Part shown: positions 23,641 to 34,613 of the stretch, one piece after another
Layout of the letters: the number at the start of each line of letters is the position of its first letter
Position numbering within the stretch: the stretch's first letter is position 1
Source of the DNA: Nymphaea colorata
Lineage: Eukaryota > Streptophyta > Magnoliopsida > Nymphaeales > Nymphaeaceae
Assembly: GCF_008831285.2 (NCBI RefSeq)
Contig: NC_045149.1
Coordinates: 5,447,500-5,511,499, forward strand
Direction of reading: 5' to 3'
DNA length: 64,000 nucleotides
Notes under the pieces: generated by a model
What the model was told of the DNA's origin: nothing
Databases searched by the model: none
Seen by the model: only the letters and a program-made list of their open reading frames with translations
Made by a program: the position numbers and the translations under genes

Positions 23641-23760
23641 CACTACCATAAAAAACTAACTATTCCAACGTGTCAATGCCGGGTATGATTGGTGTCCTCG
23701 GTGTTGACTAATCTATACCGATGAAAGTTGTCACCGGTATGCCGCTGACCTTCATTTTCC
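23641..23760 (+). mobile_element. Second CACTA-type left end
   Basis: It begins CACTACCATAAAAAACTAAC and is followed by subterminal motifs of the type ACCGATGAAAGTTGTCACCGG and GGTGTTGACTAATCTATACC, a style usual in plant CACTA elements. No right end was identified. It lies about 260 bp upstream of the histone fragment, which may therefore be carried by it. Confidence 0.5.
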
Positions 23761-23901
23761 CACGCCAAATAAAATCGATCGGGTCATCCTTTTTTGCACG
23801 GGGGTCCTCCTCCTCTCTCTTCACCGCAAGTCTTTGATTCTCTCCGCTCAGGGGGTTGCGGTTTCCTGCGTCTCCCACAAGAAAGAAAAAGAAGAAGAAG
23901 G

Positions 23902-24249
23902 ATGAGTTCTACAGGAACCAAGGGCAGGAGTGGGAAGCCCAAGCCATCGAAGTCGGTATCTCGATCGCAGTAGGCCGGCCTGCAATTTTCGGTCGGTAGG
24001 GTTGCTCGATGTCCCACAGCCGGAAAGTATGCGAAGAGAGTCGGTGCAGGCGCCCTCGTCAACTTCTCTGCCGTTCTCGAGTATCTCGCAGCAAGGTGTT
24101 GATGAGAAATAAATTATGATATCCGTTTTTTATTATTAGTTCTTGTCTTCCGGATCTGTTCACTGTATTGGTTTATGATGATTCAATTTGATTTTTTCAT
24201 TTCTGAAATGCTGAACCAACCTCGTAGGCGGAAGAGGTCTTGAAGAGCT
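23902..24249 (+). pseudogene. Histone H2A.X-type pseudogene, 5' fragment
   Basis: From the ATG at 23902 the frame reads MSSTGTKGRSGKPKPSKSVS, RSQ, a stop in place of the conserved lysine, then [21 protein letters not shown] and AVLEYLAA. The N-terminus and core are those of plant H2A, closest to H2A.X. The normal RFLK before AGKY has become CPT. The frame reaches AG/GT at 24095, where plant H2A genes commonly have an intron; an intron-like stretch follows, and 24237-24249 (GTCTTG…GAGCT) fits the start of exon 2. There the copy stops at the LTR of Copia C, and the sequence beyond the element is not histone. Retained intron means a DNA-level copy rather than a retrocopy. It cannot give a functional nucleosome subunit. 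Confidence 0.9.
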
Positions 24250-24783
24250 TGTGAAAAAGAGGGACTAAGGAAGAAGAAAAAGAGGATTTTACGTGGTTCG
24301 GTGTAAATTCACCTATGTCCACGAGAGGGTTCCTTCCACCATGTGTGGTTTAGAGGTTTTTCCACTATTTATAATGCTTACACCTTAGGCTTCTCCTTGA
24401 TCTTAGGAGAGATTACATCCTTATCGTAATTGCTCTTACCAGCTATACAAGAATCCTTAATATGATTGCCGGTTTTGGATTGACTTGCTTTGTTAGGCTG
24501 TTGTCTTTTTGGATCGCCATCTTCCTTAGTAACGGTGGCTGATTTGCCTTTGTCATTTTCTGTTTTAATATCCGACGCACTCTTCCTTGGATGAATCTTC
24601 CCCAAATCATCATGAATATCCGCAGCTATCTTGTCTCCATTATCTCCTGCATTAATATCCAATGTAATCACATTAATATCCAATGCAATTCGTGGCCTGG
24701 CTGATTTATCCTTTGTTGTAACTGACGCAATCTGCTTGCTTGCCAATCTTGCCAATTGGTGATTATTATCCTTATCTGTTTCA
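24250..24783 (-). repeat. 3' LTR of Copia C (534 bp)
   Basis: The plus strand begins TGTGAAAAAGAGGGAC and ends TATCTGTTTCA. Element-sense ends are TGAAACAG…TTTCACA. It carries the ACGTGGTTCGGTGTAAATTC, CCTATGTCCACG box seen in many plant Copia LTRs. The polypurine tract (GAGGGGGGA on the minus strand) abuts it at 24784-24793. Confidence 0.95.
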
Positions 24784-24794
24784 TCCCCCCTCAA

Positions 24795-27700
24795 ACTGGG
24801 CGGGGCTTTAGTGATGCCCAGTTTGGCACAAAGTGTATTGAAAAAATGGCTTGACAGTGCCTTGGTGAATATATGAGCAAGTTGTTGGGAGGAAGGCACA
24901 AAATGAGTAGTAAGCTGTCCAAGCGCGACCTTTTCACAAAGGAAGTGATAATCTAATTTGACATGTTTCATGCGAGAGTGGAATACTGGCTTAATAGAAA
25001 CCTGTAGTGCAGACATATTATCACAATATAAGGTAGGTGCAGAGGCCAAGTATATTCCAAGATCTTTCAAGATATAAGTAATCCACGTAAGTTCAGCAGC
25101 TGCAGATGCCACAGAGCGATACTCAGCTTCAGTCGTAGATCGAGCAACAGTAGGCTGTTTCTTAGCAGTTCAAGAGATACAATATGTTTTGATGAAGGTG
25201 CAATAACTGGTAGTAGAGCGTCGAGTGTCTAGACATCCTGCCCAGTTAGAGTCAGAGAAATCATGAAGCCGAAAATCCTGCTGAGGAGAAAGAATACAGC
25301 CATAAGAAATGGTGCCATGAATGTAGCGAAGTATACGCTTCACAAGTTGGAAATGACTATTCTTTGGTGTCTGCATATACTGGCTGACATAATTAACACT
25401 GAACGATATGTCAGGTCGAGTGAACGTCGAGTATTGTAGTCCTCCAACTAGACTTCGAAATAAGGTTGGCTGTGGAAAAAGTTTGGAGGTTGATAGTGTT
25501 GAATCAAAGGAGTGATGACAAGTTTGCAGCTGAGCAGTTTCGCACGTTCTAGTAGACTGAAGGCTTATCACTTTTGATTTAAGAAGAGTCAAAACGGGTT
25601 TGAACAACTTCTATTCCCAAAAAATGATGAAGGTATCCAAGATCTTTCATGGCGAATTCAGTACTAAGCTCATTAACAAACTGTTGAAGAAGGATGTTGT
25701 TGCTCCCTGTTAATATGATGTCATCAACATAGAGGAAGAGAAAAATAGTACCTTGGACTTCTCGATAGACGAAGAGGGAGGAACCAGAGATGCTTGTATA
25801 AAACCCTTTTGTCAATAAGAATGAACCAAAGTGATCATACCAAGCTCGAGGAGCCTAGCGAAGTCCATAAAGTGCTCGATGAAGGTGACGTGCGTTGGTT
25901 TGGGCGTATCAACGAACCCTGGAGGCTGTTCAATAAAAACCGTTTGATCTAAGTTGCCATGGAGGAATGCATTTTTTATGTCTAGCTGCCTGATGTCCTA
26001 ATTGTTGGTTAATGCAATGGTGAAGACAATGCGAATTGTAGCCGGTTTAATAACAGGAGAGAAAGTTTCCCTAAAATCAATGCCCGGGATTTGATTGAAC
26101 CCGCGAGCGACGAGTCTGGCCTTCAAGCGTTCCAAAGTACCATCGCTTTTCATTTTATCGTGTACTTACCACATTCATGTTTGGCTGCCGAGAAACGAGA
26201 GTCCAAGTCTTACAGTGGTGAAGGGCATTTAGTTCTTCTTTCATTGCTGCCACCCAACCATCATCCATTAAGGCTTCTTTCACCGTTTTGGGTTCTAGTG
26301 GAATACTCACTGTGAGAAAATATCGAGGATTGGGCTTGGTAACACCAGCCTTTGCTCGAGTAACCATGGCATGAGAATTTGATGAAGTACGAGGAATATG
26401 AATGGACTCGTCATGTGCTTCCATCAGCATTCATCGGAGATAACTCAGATGATGTAAGGATTATACTTTCTTGATGTGAGGGCTCATCATATTAAGACAT
26501 CAATTCTCCTGCGGTTGGTTGATGAGTGGAAGATGCAGGAATGTCCGAGATAGCCAAACTAGTTGGTGACGCCTCTTGAGTTGGAATCTCTTCATGATGC
26601 ATACGAGCAGAAGTATCATAAGAGTCAACGTGTTGCCTACCAGGCAAGGCAGTAACGTCATGAGGAGGCTCTGTCCAATCATTGAAGGTGGTAGGATGTA
26701 GCTGTTGTTCAACCCTTGAGAATAATATTCCAGGATTGTGATAAGGAAAATAAGCTTCATCAAATACAACATGTCGTGAAATATATATTCGGCCAGTAGG
26801 AGGATATAGACATCGATAGCCTTTATGAATAGAATTATACCCCAAAAAGACCCATGGTAATGATCTTGGCTCAAATTTATGTTTGGCATAATCTCTCAAG
26901 GAAAACAACGACTCCCAAATACACGAAGGCACGAATAATCTGGTTTTTTTAAGATGACTTCATATGCAAGGTGGGACTAGGAAGCTGATTGATCAACCAC
27001 GCAGCCGTTAGGAAGGCATTGACCCAATATTTCATGGGTACGTGAGAGTGAAACATCATGGTGAGGCCTAATTCAACGATGGACCGGTGACGCCGTTCAG
27101 CCAGCCCATTTTGTGGTGGCGTTTTGGGGCACGACGTAATATGTTAAATGCCATTATTTCGCAAATAAGTTTCTAAGATACGGCTATTAAATTCACCCTC
27201 TTCATCAGTCTGGAAAATTTTTAACTGGTCCCAAATTGTTGTTCAACTAATTTATGGAAATCCATAAACACTTGGCAAAGTTCAGACTTGTACCGGAGAG
27301 GATATAACCAAACAAATCTTGTAGCCTCGTAAAAAAATATAGCATAAAATTGAAATTTTTGTGAAGACATGATGGGGGCTGGTCCCCATAAATCACAATG
27401 AATACATTCAAGAAAAACTTGAGAATGATCTTCTACTGGAAGAAATGGCAACCGACACATTTTGTTGATTTGACAACTAGAACAAATTGCCATTCCTGAT
27501 TGAGGTCCACTCACCTCAATGTTATTTTTGCTAACAAGAAAATCAACTTTCTGACGATGAGGATGACCCAAACGTTGATGCCATGTCTCTTTATTTGCTG
27601 ACTGAAATCTATTGGAAAAGAAAACTACATGTTGTTGATCCTTGGGTGTCTCTTGGAACGCATAAAGATCTCCAGCTCTACTGCCCGATGCTATCAGTCA

Positions 27701-28990
27701 GTTGTTCCTCTTGTCCTTAACAAAAAACCCATCAGCAAAGAATTGAAAAACATATGGATATTCAGATGTTAACTAGCTGACTGAGACTAAATTCTCTTAT
27801 TTGAGGCACAACTAGAACATTGTTGAGAACAAGATGTCTTTTCCCGTTTTGAATATCAGCATTTCCAATATGAGTAACATTCAATTTTTCACCATTTCCT
27901 ACCATAATTTGATCATTACCATGATACTGAGTAAAGTTTGTAAGGTTACCTGGATCAGATGTTATATGCGTGGACGTGCCTATATCAGGAAACCATTTGT
28001 TATCTTGACCGTCGGCTATCTTCATTGCTGCCAACACGTGTTGAACTTCCTGCACTTGAAAGGCGTGATTGAATCGGTGCCAGCAATTAGCAGCACTATG
28101 ATTCATTTTGTGGCAGATTTGGCAACGAACGCCTTTGTCCTTGCTTTGGTTCTCACCTTGCCCTCCATTTCTATTTTGGTTTGACTGAAATCATCCTCCA
28201 CCTTGGACTGCTTGTCCTCTACCTTGGGCTGCCTGTATGAACTCTCGCCCTTTTGAGTTAAAAAACTGATTCTTGTTTGTTCTAAACTTGGAGTTTGAAT
28301 TTTTTTTGCTGTAAAACGCAACATGCTGGCTGGTTTCTTCATGATACATGCTCCGCATAGTTTCATGACTTTGAAGTAAAGCTACTATGTCCATGTAAGA
28401 TGGTGTTGGGGGTTTCATCATAGTAGTTGTAAAAGACTCATATTCCAGTTCCAATCCACTGAGAAGCAAAAAAACTTTGGAATGATCCTCTATAGGCTTG
28501 CCTATGGCTGCAAGCTCATCACAAATTTTCTTGAACCCACAGATGTAATCAGCAATAGATAAGCTTCTTTCTTATAAGTCTGAAGTTTTTGCATTAGCAG
28601 GTGTTCCCTCTCTTGACATTTATGAGAAAAATGTGTCATGAGAGTGTTCCTTACCTCTTTAGACGTCTGAAGGCCAATAATCGTGCCCATGACCTCTTCT
28701 GCGAGAGTGCCGGTGATCCATCCACGCAATAGTCAATCTGATTTTCGCCATGCTTGCTAGATTGGATTCACTCGTTCTTCCACCATACCATCTTCTCTGG
28801 TATGCTTGATTGTGGGTTCAGGTGCAGCCGTCTCTCCCTCAATGAACTCAGTCATATCTTGGCTTTCAATGAGCCCAAGCAGCTGAGTTTTCCATATCAA
28901 AAAATTGGTTTGGTTCAACTTAATAGTCACAAAATTTGCGGCGTTTAAGTTGTAAGGGTAAGGATAAGGGGAGGTCACGATGGAAGCCAT
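24795..28990 (-). pseudogene. Copia C gag-pol, disrupted by many stops and frameshifts
   Basis: Gag starts with the ATG at 28990 (NFVTIKLNQTNFLIWKTQL) and continues in broken frames to about 28150. The CCHC knuckle CQICHKMNHSAANC is near 28130-28090. The protease reads PDIGTSTHIT near 27986, so the catalytic D-T/S-G has become D-I-G. The integrase zinc part and core (CSSCQINKMCRLPF, CDLWGPAP) are at about 27221-27571, and its C-terminus (PWVFLGYNSIHKGYRCL) at 26930-26700. Reverse transcriptase starts near 26310 (EPKTVKEAL) and has [13 protein letters not shown] near 25725. RNase H covers about 25140-24850 (LYCDNMSAL, HVKLDYHF). The order is intact but no frame is. Confidence 0.94.
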
Positions 28991-29034
28991 TGAGAAAATA
29001 CGAGAACTTGAAGAGACTCACGTCCCAAGACCCT

Positions 29035-29049
29035 ATTGCTCTGATACCA
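29035..29049 (-). other. Primer binding site of Copia C
   Basis: The minus strand reads TGGTATCAGAGCAAT immediately after the LTR, complementary to initiator-Met tRNA. Confidence 0.92.
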
Positions 29050-29581
29050 TGTGAAAAAGAGGGACTAAGGAAGAAGAAAACAAGGATTTTACGTGGTTCG
29101 GTGTAAATTCACCTATGTCCACGAGAGGGTTCCTTCCACCATGTGTGGTTTAGAGGTTTTTCCACTATTTATAATGCTTACACCTTAGACTTCTCCTTGA
29201 TCTTAGGAGAGATTACATCCTTATCGTAATTGTTCTTAAGAGCTGTACAAGAATCCTTAATATGATTGTCGGTTTTGGATTGACTTGCTTTGTTTGGTTG
29301 TTGCCTTTCTGGATCGCCATCTTCCTTAGTAACGGTGGTTGATTTGCCTTTGTCATTTTCTGTTTTAATATCCAACGCACTCTTCCTTGGATGAATCTTC
29401 CCCAAATCATCATGAATATCTGCAGCTATCTTGCCTCCATTATCTCCTGCATTAATATCCAATGTAATCCCATTAATATCCAATGCAATCCGTCCTGGCT
29501 GATTTATCCTTTGTTGTAACTGACACAATCTGCTTGCTTGTCAATCTTGCCAATTGGTGATTATTATCCTTATCCGTTTCA
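29050..29581 (-). repeat. 5' LTR of Copia C (532 bp)
   Basis: It aligns end to end with 24250-24783. It is adjacent to the primer site on its left (29035-29049). Confidence 0.95.
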
Positions 29582-29666
29582 GAGCCTTCCCTATCAAGTG
29601 GACTTTTTATCAGGCTTTCCTTTTCCATCTAGACCTGTTCTCTGTCCCAGTAATCCATGGACGTAC

Positions 29667-29753
29667 CCCCTGCTGACTATCAGTTTGGCCCTGCTTTTGG
29701 TTCATTTGGTAACTAAAAATAGAGGAGGAAACTTAGTACCAAATGCTTGGCAA
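29667..29753 (+). pseudogene. Fragment similar to mitochondrial atp6 (ATP synthase subunit a)
   Basis: The plus-strand frame reads PLLTISLALLLVHLVTKNR, then GGNLVPNAWQ. This matches the conserved first membrane segment of plant mitochondrial ATP6, which runs LLTLSLVLLLVHFVTKK, then NAWQ. The similarity starts and ends abruptly; the sequence after NAWQ no longer fits. I infer a short mitochondrial DNA fragment inserted in the nucleus, or one carried in by another element. It is too short to function. Confidence 0.65.
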
Positions 29754-31613
29754 TTCAGGTCTGTTCATTCAATGGTAAGCAAGGGAGTCCTCATGACATC
29801 AGATTGAAAGATCCAAATCTTCCTCTTCTGAGCAGAAATGGACGCGGCCAAAACAACTAAGAAATGATCGGCAGAGTCGCTCATAGGGACATCATCCGTC
29901 TCAAAACCCAACTCCTGGGACTGATCAATAGGAAGACGAGTTTGAGTAGGGCTGGACAAGACAAAGCTGTGCCGACCAGCAGCAAGATGCTACTCACGAG
30001 CTGGTCAGGGACTTCATCGGTGTTTCCTTTTGTTTTTCCTCTTCCCCTTCTCTTGCCTCGAGTGCCTATTGCTCCTGAAACCGATGGTAGCAAATGGATG
30101 TTTTTATTTCCGGTCTGTTTTTCCCATTGTTGTTTTTGGTTTTCCCTTTTAGTATGTGCCGATGGAAGTCTTTCGTGTTTATGTTCTTAGTCTTGGAATT
30201 TTCTTTCTGAAGCTTTTTTTTTCCATCTGGAAAATAAGAGCGATCCCTTTTCCGTATGTTTTCTTTGCATGTTGTCTTTCGTTCAGAAATTTTTTCTGTT
30301 TTGCAAGATCGCAATCTTCTCCTCTTTATTTTGTATTGTTTTTCTCTGGATCTTGTCGAATTTCTTTTGTGTTGAGATTTTGTATTGTTGTCGCTATAGT
30401 ATCATTTGTTTTGTTCTCCGATGAAATAACATCAATGGTTTCCTTTTCTCTATCAGGATCAGGCTCACTAGAATCTTTGTCTTGTTAGTTGTTCTCCTTC
30501 TCTTCTGATTTTGCAATATAAGAGCTTATGAGTTGCTATCATGGATCAAACCATTTGAGGTGCCCTCTCCATCATGAGCACCTGCACCACCATTTTGAGC
30601 TGGGTGGTTATAAAGAATGGGAGCTGCACCACCATTTATTTCCAGATCGTAGCCTGGCCCAAAAACTGATTAGTCTCATTTAAATCACATAAATCAGGCA
30701 ACCTACAAATGTGGTAAGTTTATTTTTTCTCTTTCGCCTATTCTCCAATAGGCTGCCCACAGACCATGGCTAAGGTTCCCTCCTTAATATTATGACATAG
30801 CTGTTGAGATTCACAATCTAGTTAACTATATAATTTCCACTGTGTTCCCATAAAAGCATAGAGGTTTCCTGTTCTATCACAGTACATTTCATGAGAAAGA
30901 GGAAAAGGTGGATTTACAGGTCTCCATTTGGTTAGATTGCTGGAAAACAACATGGTCTCTTTGAATACACAGCTTCATATATCAGCAGGCCTAGCCTGTT
31001 TTTTTTCCTAAAGGTAGACAATATGAGGTTGTGGCCTAGTTTGTCCCGTGAAACTAGCTGATATTTTGGCCTCTAACATAGTCTTTAACAGGCGTCTGCT
31101 GATAAATCCGTTTGATGGACAACTAAGTAAAAGGAGGTGCTGCAATCTCAAAAGGTTCTGAACCTGGTAAGTTACCAATATTATGCGAATATGAGTTTTC
31201 GTTATGAATATATAAAGATATTTTTAGGATTGGTGCATAAACACACAACCAACTTGCCCCCAGGCTCTGACATTGTTGGGGTTTGGCCTTATTTGGCTGG
31301 CGTTGAGTTCCTTAATCGGTCAGTGTACTCGACCAAAAGCCACCAGCTAGCTAGACACGGATCCAAGTAAGCTGTTCTTGCATATCTTCTTTCGTTGGTG
31401 CTCTATGTAAGATTTGATAAACTCAACTATTATTGAAACTAAAAGCAATTCCATGATGTAATCCTTCCTATGTCAAAATCTGTGAAAGCTTGCTGTGATA
31501 ATTTCAGAGTAATGGAATGTAAGCTTACATGATATATATGCAGAGGGTCTTTGCTTTGGCTTTAGCATATGTTGGTCTCTGAAGTCTAACTGGATGAAGC
31601 TTCTCATGTGCAG
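29754..31613. other. No gene recognised
   Basis: A minus-strand frame at 29765-29959 (ADHFLVVLAASISAQKRKIW) looks protein-like but is not one I know. The rest is T-rich, intron-like sequence on the plus strand, consistent with lying upstream of the methyltransferase exon at 31614, whose preceding exon I could not find. Confidence 0.4.
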
Positions 31614-31831
31614 GTGTGACATAACTAACATTCTCTTGGAAATGGATAGGATCCTTAGACCAGAAGGGACTGATATTTAGGAACACTTGGGAGGTTCTTG
31701 TCAAAGTTCAAGTGATAACCGATGCAATGAAGTGGAAAAGAGAGATTGTTGGCCATGAGAGTGGACCTTTCAATCCTGAGAAGATCCTTTATGCTGTTAA
31801 GACTTAGTGGACAGGGATGGGAAGCAAGTGA
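31614..31831 (+). pseudogene. Last exon of a DUF248 (QUA2-type) methyltransferase, pseudogene
   Basis: After an acceptor-like ATGTGCAG at 31606-31613, the frame reads CDITNILLEMDRILRPEGT, then a stop. In the next frame it continues EVLVKVQVITDAMKWKREIV, GHESGPFNPEKILYAVKT, a TAG where the family has tyrosine, and WTG. This is the C-terminal block of the plant Golgi putative methyltransferases of the DUF248 family, which includes QUA2 and is linked to pectin. The usual IFRDD segment is garbled by the frameshift. The splice acceptor shows it is a copy of genomic DNA, not of mRNA. Gypsy D inserted 80 bp downstream. Confidence 0.85.
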
Positions 31832-31911
31832 CAATAAGAAAAGGAAGCTTACAAGTTTTGTTTGAGTAGCATTTGGTGAGATTTATGCATTCCTGAAAGT
31901 TACAGAGCTAC

Positions 31912-34599
31912 TGATGCGACCTGCCCTTGTAGCTGCTGAATGAACACCAATTTGCAGTCGCTTCCCAAGATCTATTGGGGTTGAACACACCAAAGGAGGA
32001 TAAAAGAATAGGGATTACAATTTCGAGCCTAAGTCGGACAACAGCCCCGACTGAAATTTAACCCATAGAACTGGAATACAAGGATAGATTTCCCTTCCCG
32101 AGTCTTCTCCTACTACAGTCAACAATAGCGTTATCGATACAATTTTAGCTCTCTTCCTCACTCAACATCCATTTATCCATTCCATGCCACACCATACATA
32201 CATTTCCTAGAACGAGCAATCAACACCCTTCGCCCTAGGTAAGTCCAGCAGCTTGGGAATGTGTCCTCGGCTAAATGAGCGTTAGAGGATTCCCTAATGG
32301 CTGCAAACCCCAAGGTTGGCTGGAAGTGAAAATACACCCTCCCACGCAGCTATAGGGGGTTCAACTGTACCTTGCTGGAGCTAGTCCAGCTCTTACCGAG
32401 GATATGAAGGCCAATGAATCCTCGATATTCAGCAATTACACCACAGCAAGCCTCTCCTTGATCAGCTGCTGCGACGTTCTCCTAGCTGAGTTCGCCTTCT
32501 TCGGATTCCCCTCAAATCAACCAAATTACAACAGGTCATGAAATGAATTATCAGAAATACAGAGAGTAAGAAGGTTTTGCACTTCACTGATCAGCATACG
32601 AACCCCTGTTGATTGTGGAATAGCGGGTAGCAGGTGCACCGTTCGACGCCGGCAGCGCAGTCTTCAAAAGTGCAAGTTCAATTCAGGAACCAGCACGTTA
32701 CAACGGCTAGCATTAACCATTCTGGAAGTTGCAAATGAATGTAGCAATCAAGCAGATGCAAAATCTTCAATTAAATAAGGCTTGAGTCATGGAAAATGCA
32801 CCAGAGGACTAATTTCACCCAAATCCATAGAGAAATTGGGGAAACTGGCGAGAATCATTCTCGCAGGTGTGAAATTAGAGTTCCGACCCTTGTTGCTTCA
32901 AAAATTCCTATCTTGGCGCACAGATCTTCAAAAATCACGAAATTTGGACTGAAAGAAAGGTAAGATCTGGAGGAGTAGACGCTCCAAAAATCAGCTCCAA
33001 AGTTATTTCCAGCTGCTGGCTCATTGAGCTTGAAAGAAAGGTAAGATCTGGAGGAGTAGACGCTCCAAAAATCAGCTCCAAAGTTATTTCCAGCTGCTGG
33101 CTCGTTGAGCTTGGAGTTGCGCCTGATTCTGCTTGAATAAGCTTGTCGCAGGGTTCTGGTGATAGTCTGGAGTCAGTCTCCTTAAAAAATTCACCAAAAT
33201 TCGACTGTAACTCGGATTGAGCTGAAATTTGAACAAGTGATAGCCAAGATATTGAGGATCAAACTCCCAAAGTTTCAGATCCGAATTCGATTCCAATCAG
33301 CCACTTGTTGTGGATGAAGTCTGGCCTCAATGCTGGTCGTTGCAGGAGCAACGCCGCCGATTTTCGCCGATCGCCACCGCGATTCCGATCTACTCCAGTT
33401 AACAGGCATACTCAACTTCGATTCTGCTCAAATTTTGCCAATGTGATCCTCTGATGATTACTGAGATAACTGTACCATTTTCCCCTTTAGATCTACCACC
33501 AATTGCTATGAATTTGCCGATTGTCAGAGAATTCTATCACAGCTCTAGAACAGAGTCTCTGCGCTGGTTCTCTTCACACAACAGCTCGATCTGCTCACTC
33601 AAACTCCCCCGTAACTTATGCAGGTTTGAATTCAACATTCATGATTGAAGTATGTCGAATTAAGATCAATTCAACCAAAGGAAAGATCGATCTAAGCCAG
33701 ACGTTAGGCGATCTGCAGTAATTAGCAATCGCTCTTGCCTGAACTCATCAGTACCTATCTCCTTAGTTCAATCCTTCGATCTGGGATGGATCTGATCGAT
33801 CTGCTCCTCATGTTAGACGAGAGAATTCTCGAATCGTGCTGAGTGTTATCTTCAGCTCCTTCTTCGATCGGATCACAGATGCAATCCTCGTTAAAGTTCC
33901 TACGGAGTCTGGATTCTTACCGATAGGAATTGATCTCCAGTTGTGATGCAGTAGTATGCAAATAATCAGACCGATCGGTGACTTGGCTCATGATCAGATC
34001 TGTTCTTTCCCTGTCCAGGCTTCTAGATGCTCCTGTGATGAAGAACACCTACGCCTTGGTCAAAATTAGCTCAGTTGCTTGGAAATGACGTCGCCTACAG
34101 TTATGGTGGAGTTTCCGGCTCCTCCTCTCTGGTTTTGCACACGGTTCTTCTTTTCTGATGAGGATTCCTCGTCGGCTAAGAGTTTGGCACCACAATCCAG
34201 TAGCCTGGCCCTTACGTGGGAGAAAATTACAATTTTATTGATTCAAATTGTTAAAAGATACAAATTTGAGGGCAGTCTCCAGCTTATATACCGCTGGACT
34301 ATCTCGGGTTTAACTCGTTGTCTCAGACTGAGATGAGTACAAGACCGGACTAAAAAATCAAAACAAAAACGAATACAATGACTTGGCCTGGGCTTGAACC
34401 CAGCCGTGATGTGCTCAGGTTAGCCTGAGCTCATACATGCTGAACCTGACCCGGACACCTCTGACCTTCATCCCTGATCTACTGACTACTGACTCGTTGT
34501 GCACTTATCCCTCGGCGTCGTTGGCTATACGTTCGCATATTATCCCTCTTCTGCGATAGTCCCTATGGTTCTGTCTGCATTCCAAGTGGGTGTGTATCA
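31912..34599 (-). repeat. 3' LTR of Gypsy D (2688 bp)
   Basis: The plus strand begins TGATGCGACCTGCCC and ends GGGTGTGTATCA. A purine-rich tract (AGGAGGGTGAAG on the minus strand) adjoins it at 34600-34613. It contains an 81-bp tandem duplication (32952-33032, 33033-33113) absent from the other LTR, and about 45 bp near 34040-34085 that the other LTR lacks. Frames inside it are not genes. Confidence 0.95.
32952..33113. repeat. 81-bp tandem duplication in one LTR only
   Basis: Both units start GAAAGAAAGGTAAGATCTGG and end GAGCTT, and they differ at only one position by eye. The partner LTR has a single unit, so the duplication arose in this copy after or during insertion. Confidence 0.93.
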
Positions 34600-34613
34600 A
34601 CTTCACCCTCCTC

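Larger units (their letters stand above)
24250..29581 (-). mobile_element. Copia C: LTR retrotransposon with both LTRs
   Basis: Two LTRs in the same orientation (24250-24783 and 29050-29581) enclose a primer site, a polypurine tract, and broken gag, protease, integrase, reverse transcriptase and RNase H in Copia order on the minus strand. The LTRs differ at roughly 15-20 positions by eye over 530 bp, so the insertion is moderately old. The flanks gagct (24245-24249) and gagcc (29582-29586) match at four of five bases. Confidence 0.95.

Noticed and set aside
34079-34336. Frame inside the Gypsy D LTR (a related one at 41389-41751)
   Set aside because: Both lie wholly inside the LTRs, encode nothing recognisable and are explained as LTR sequence present twice.
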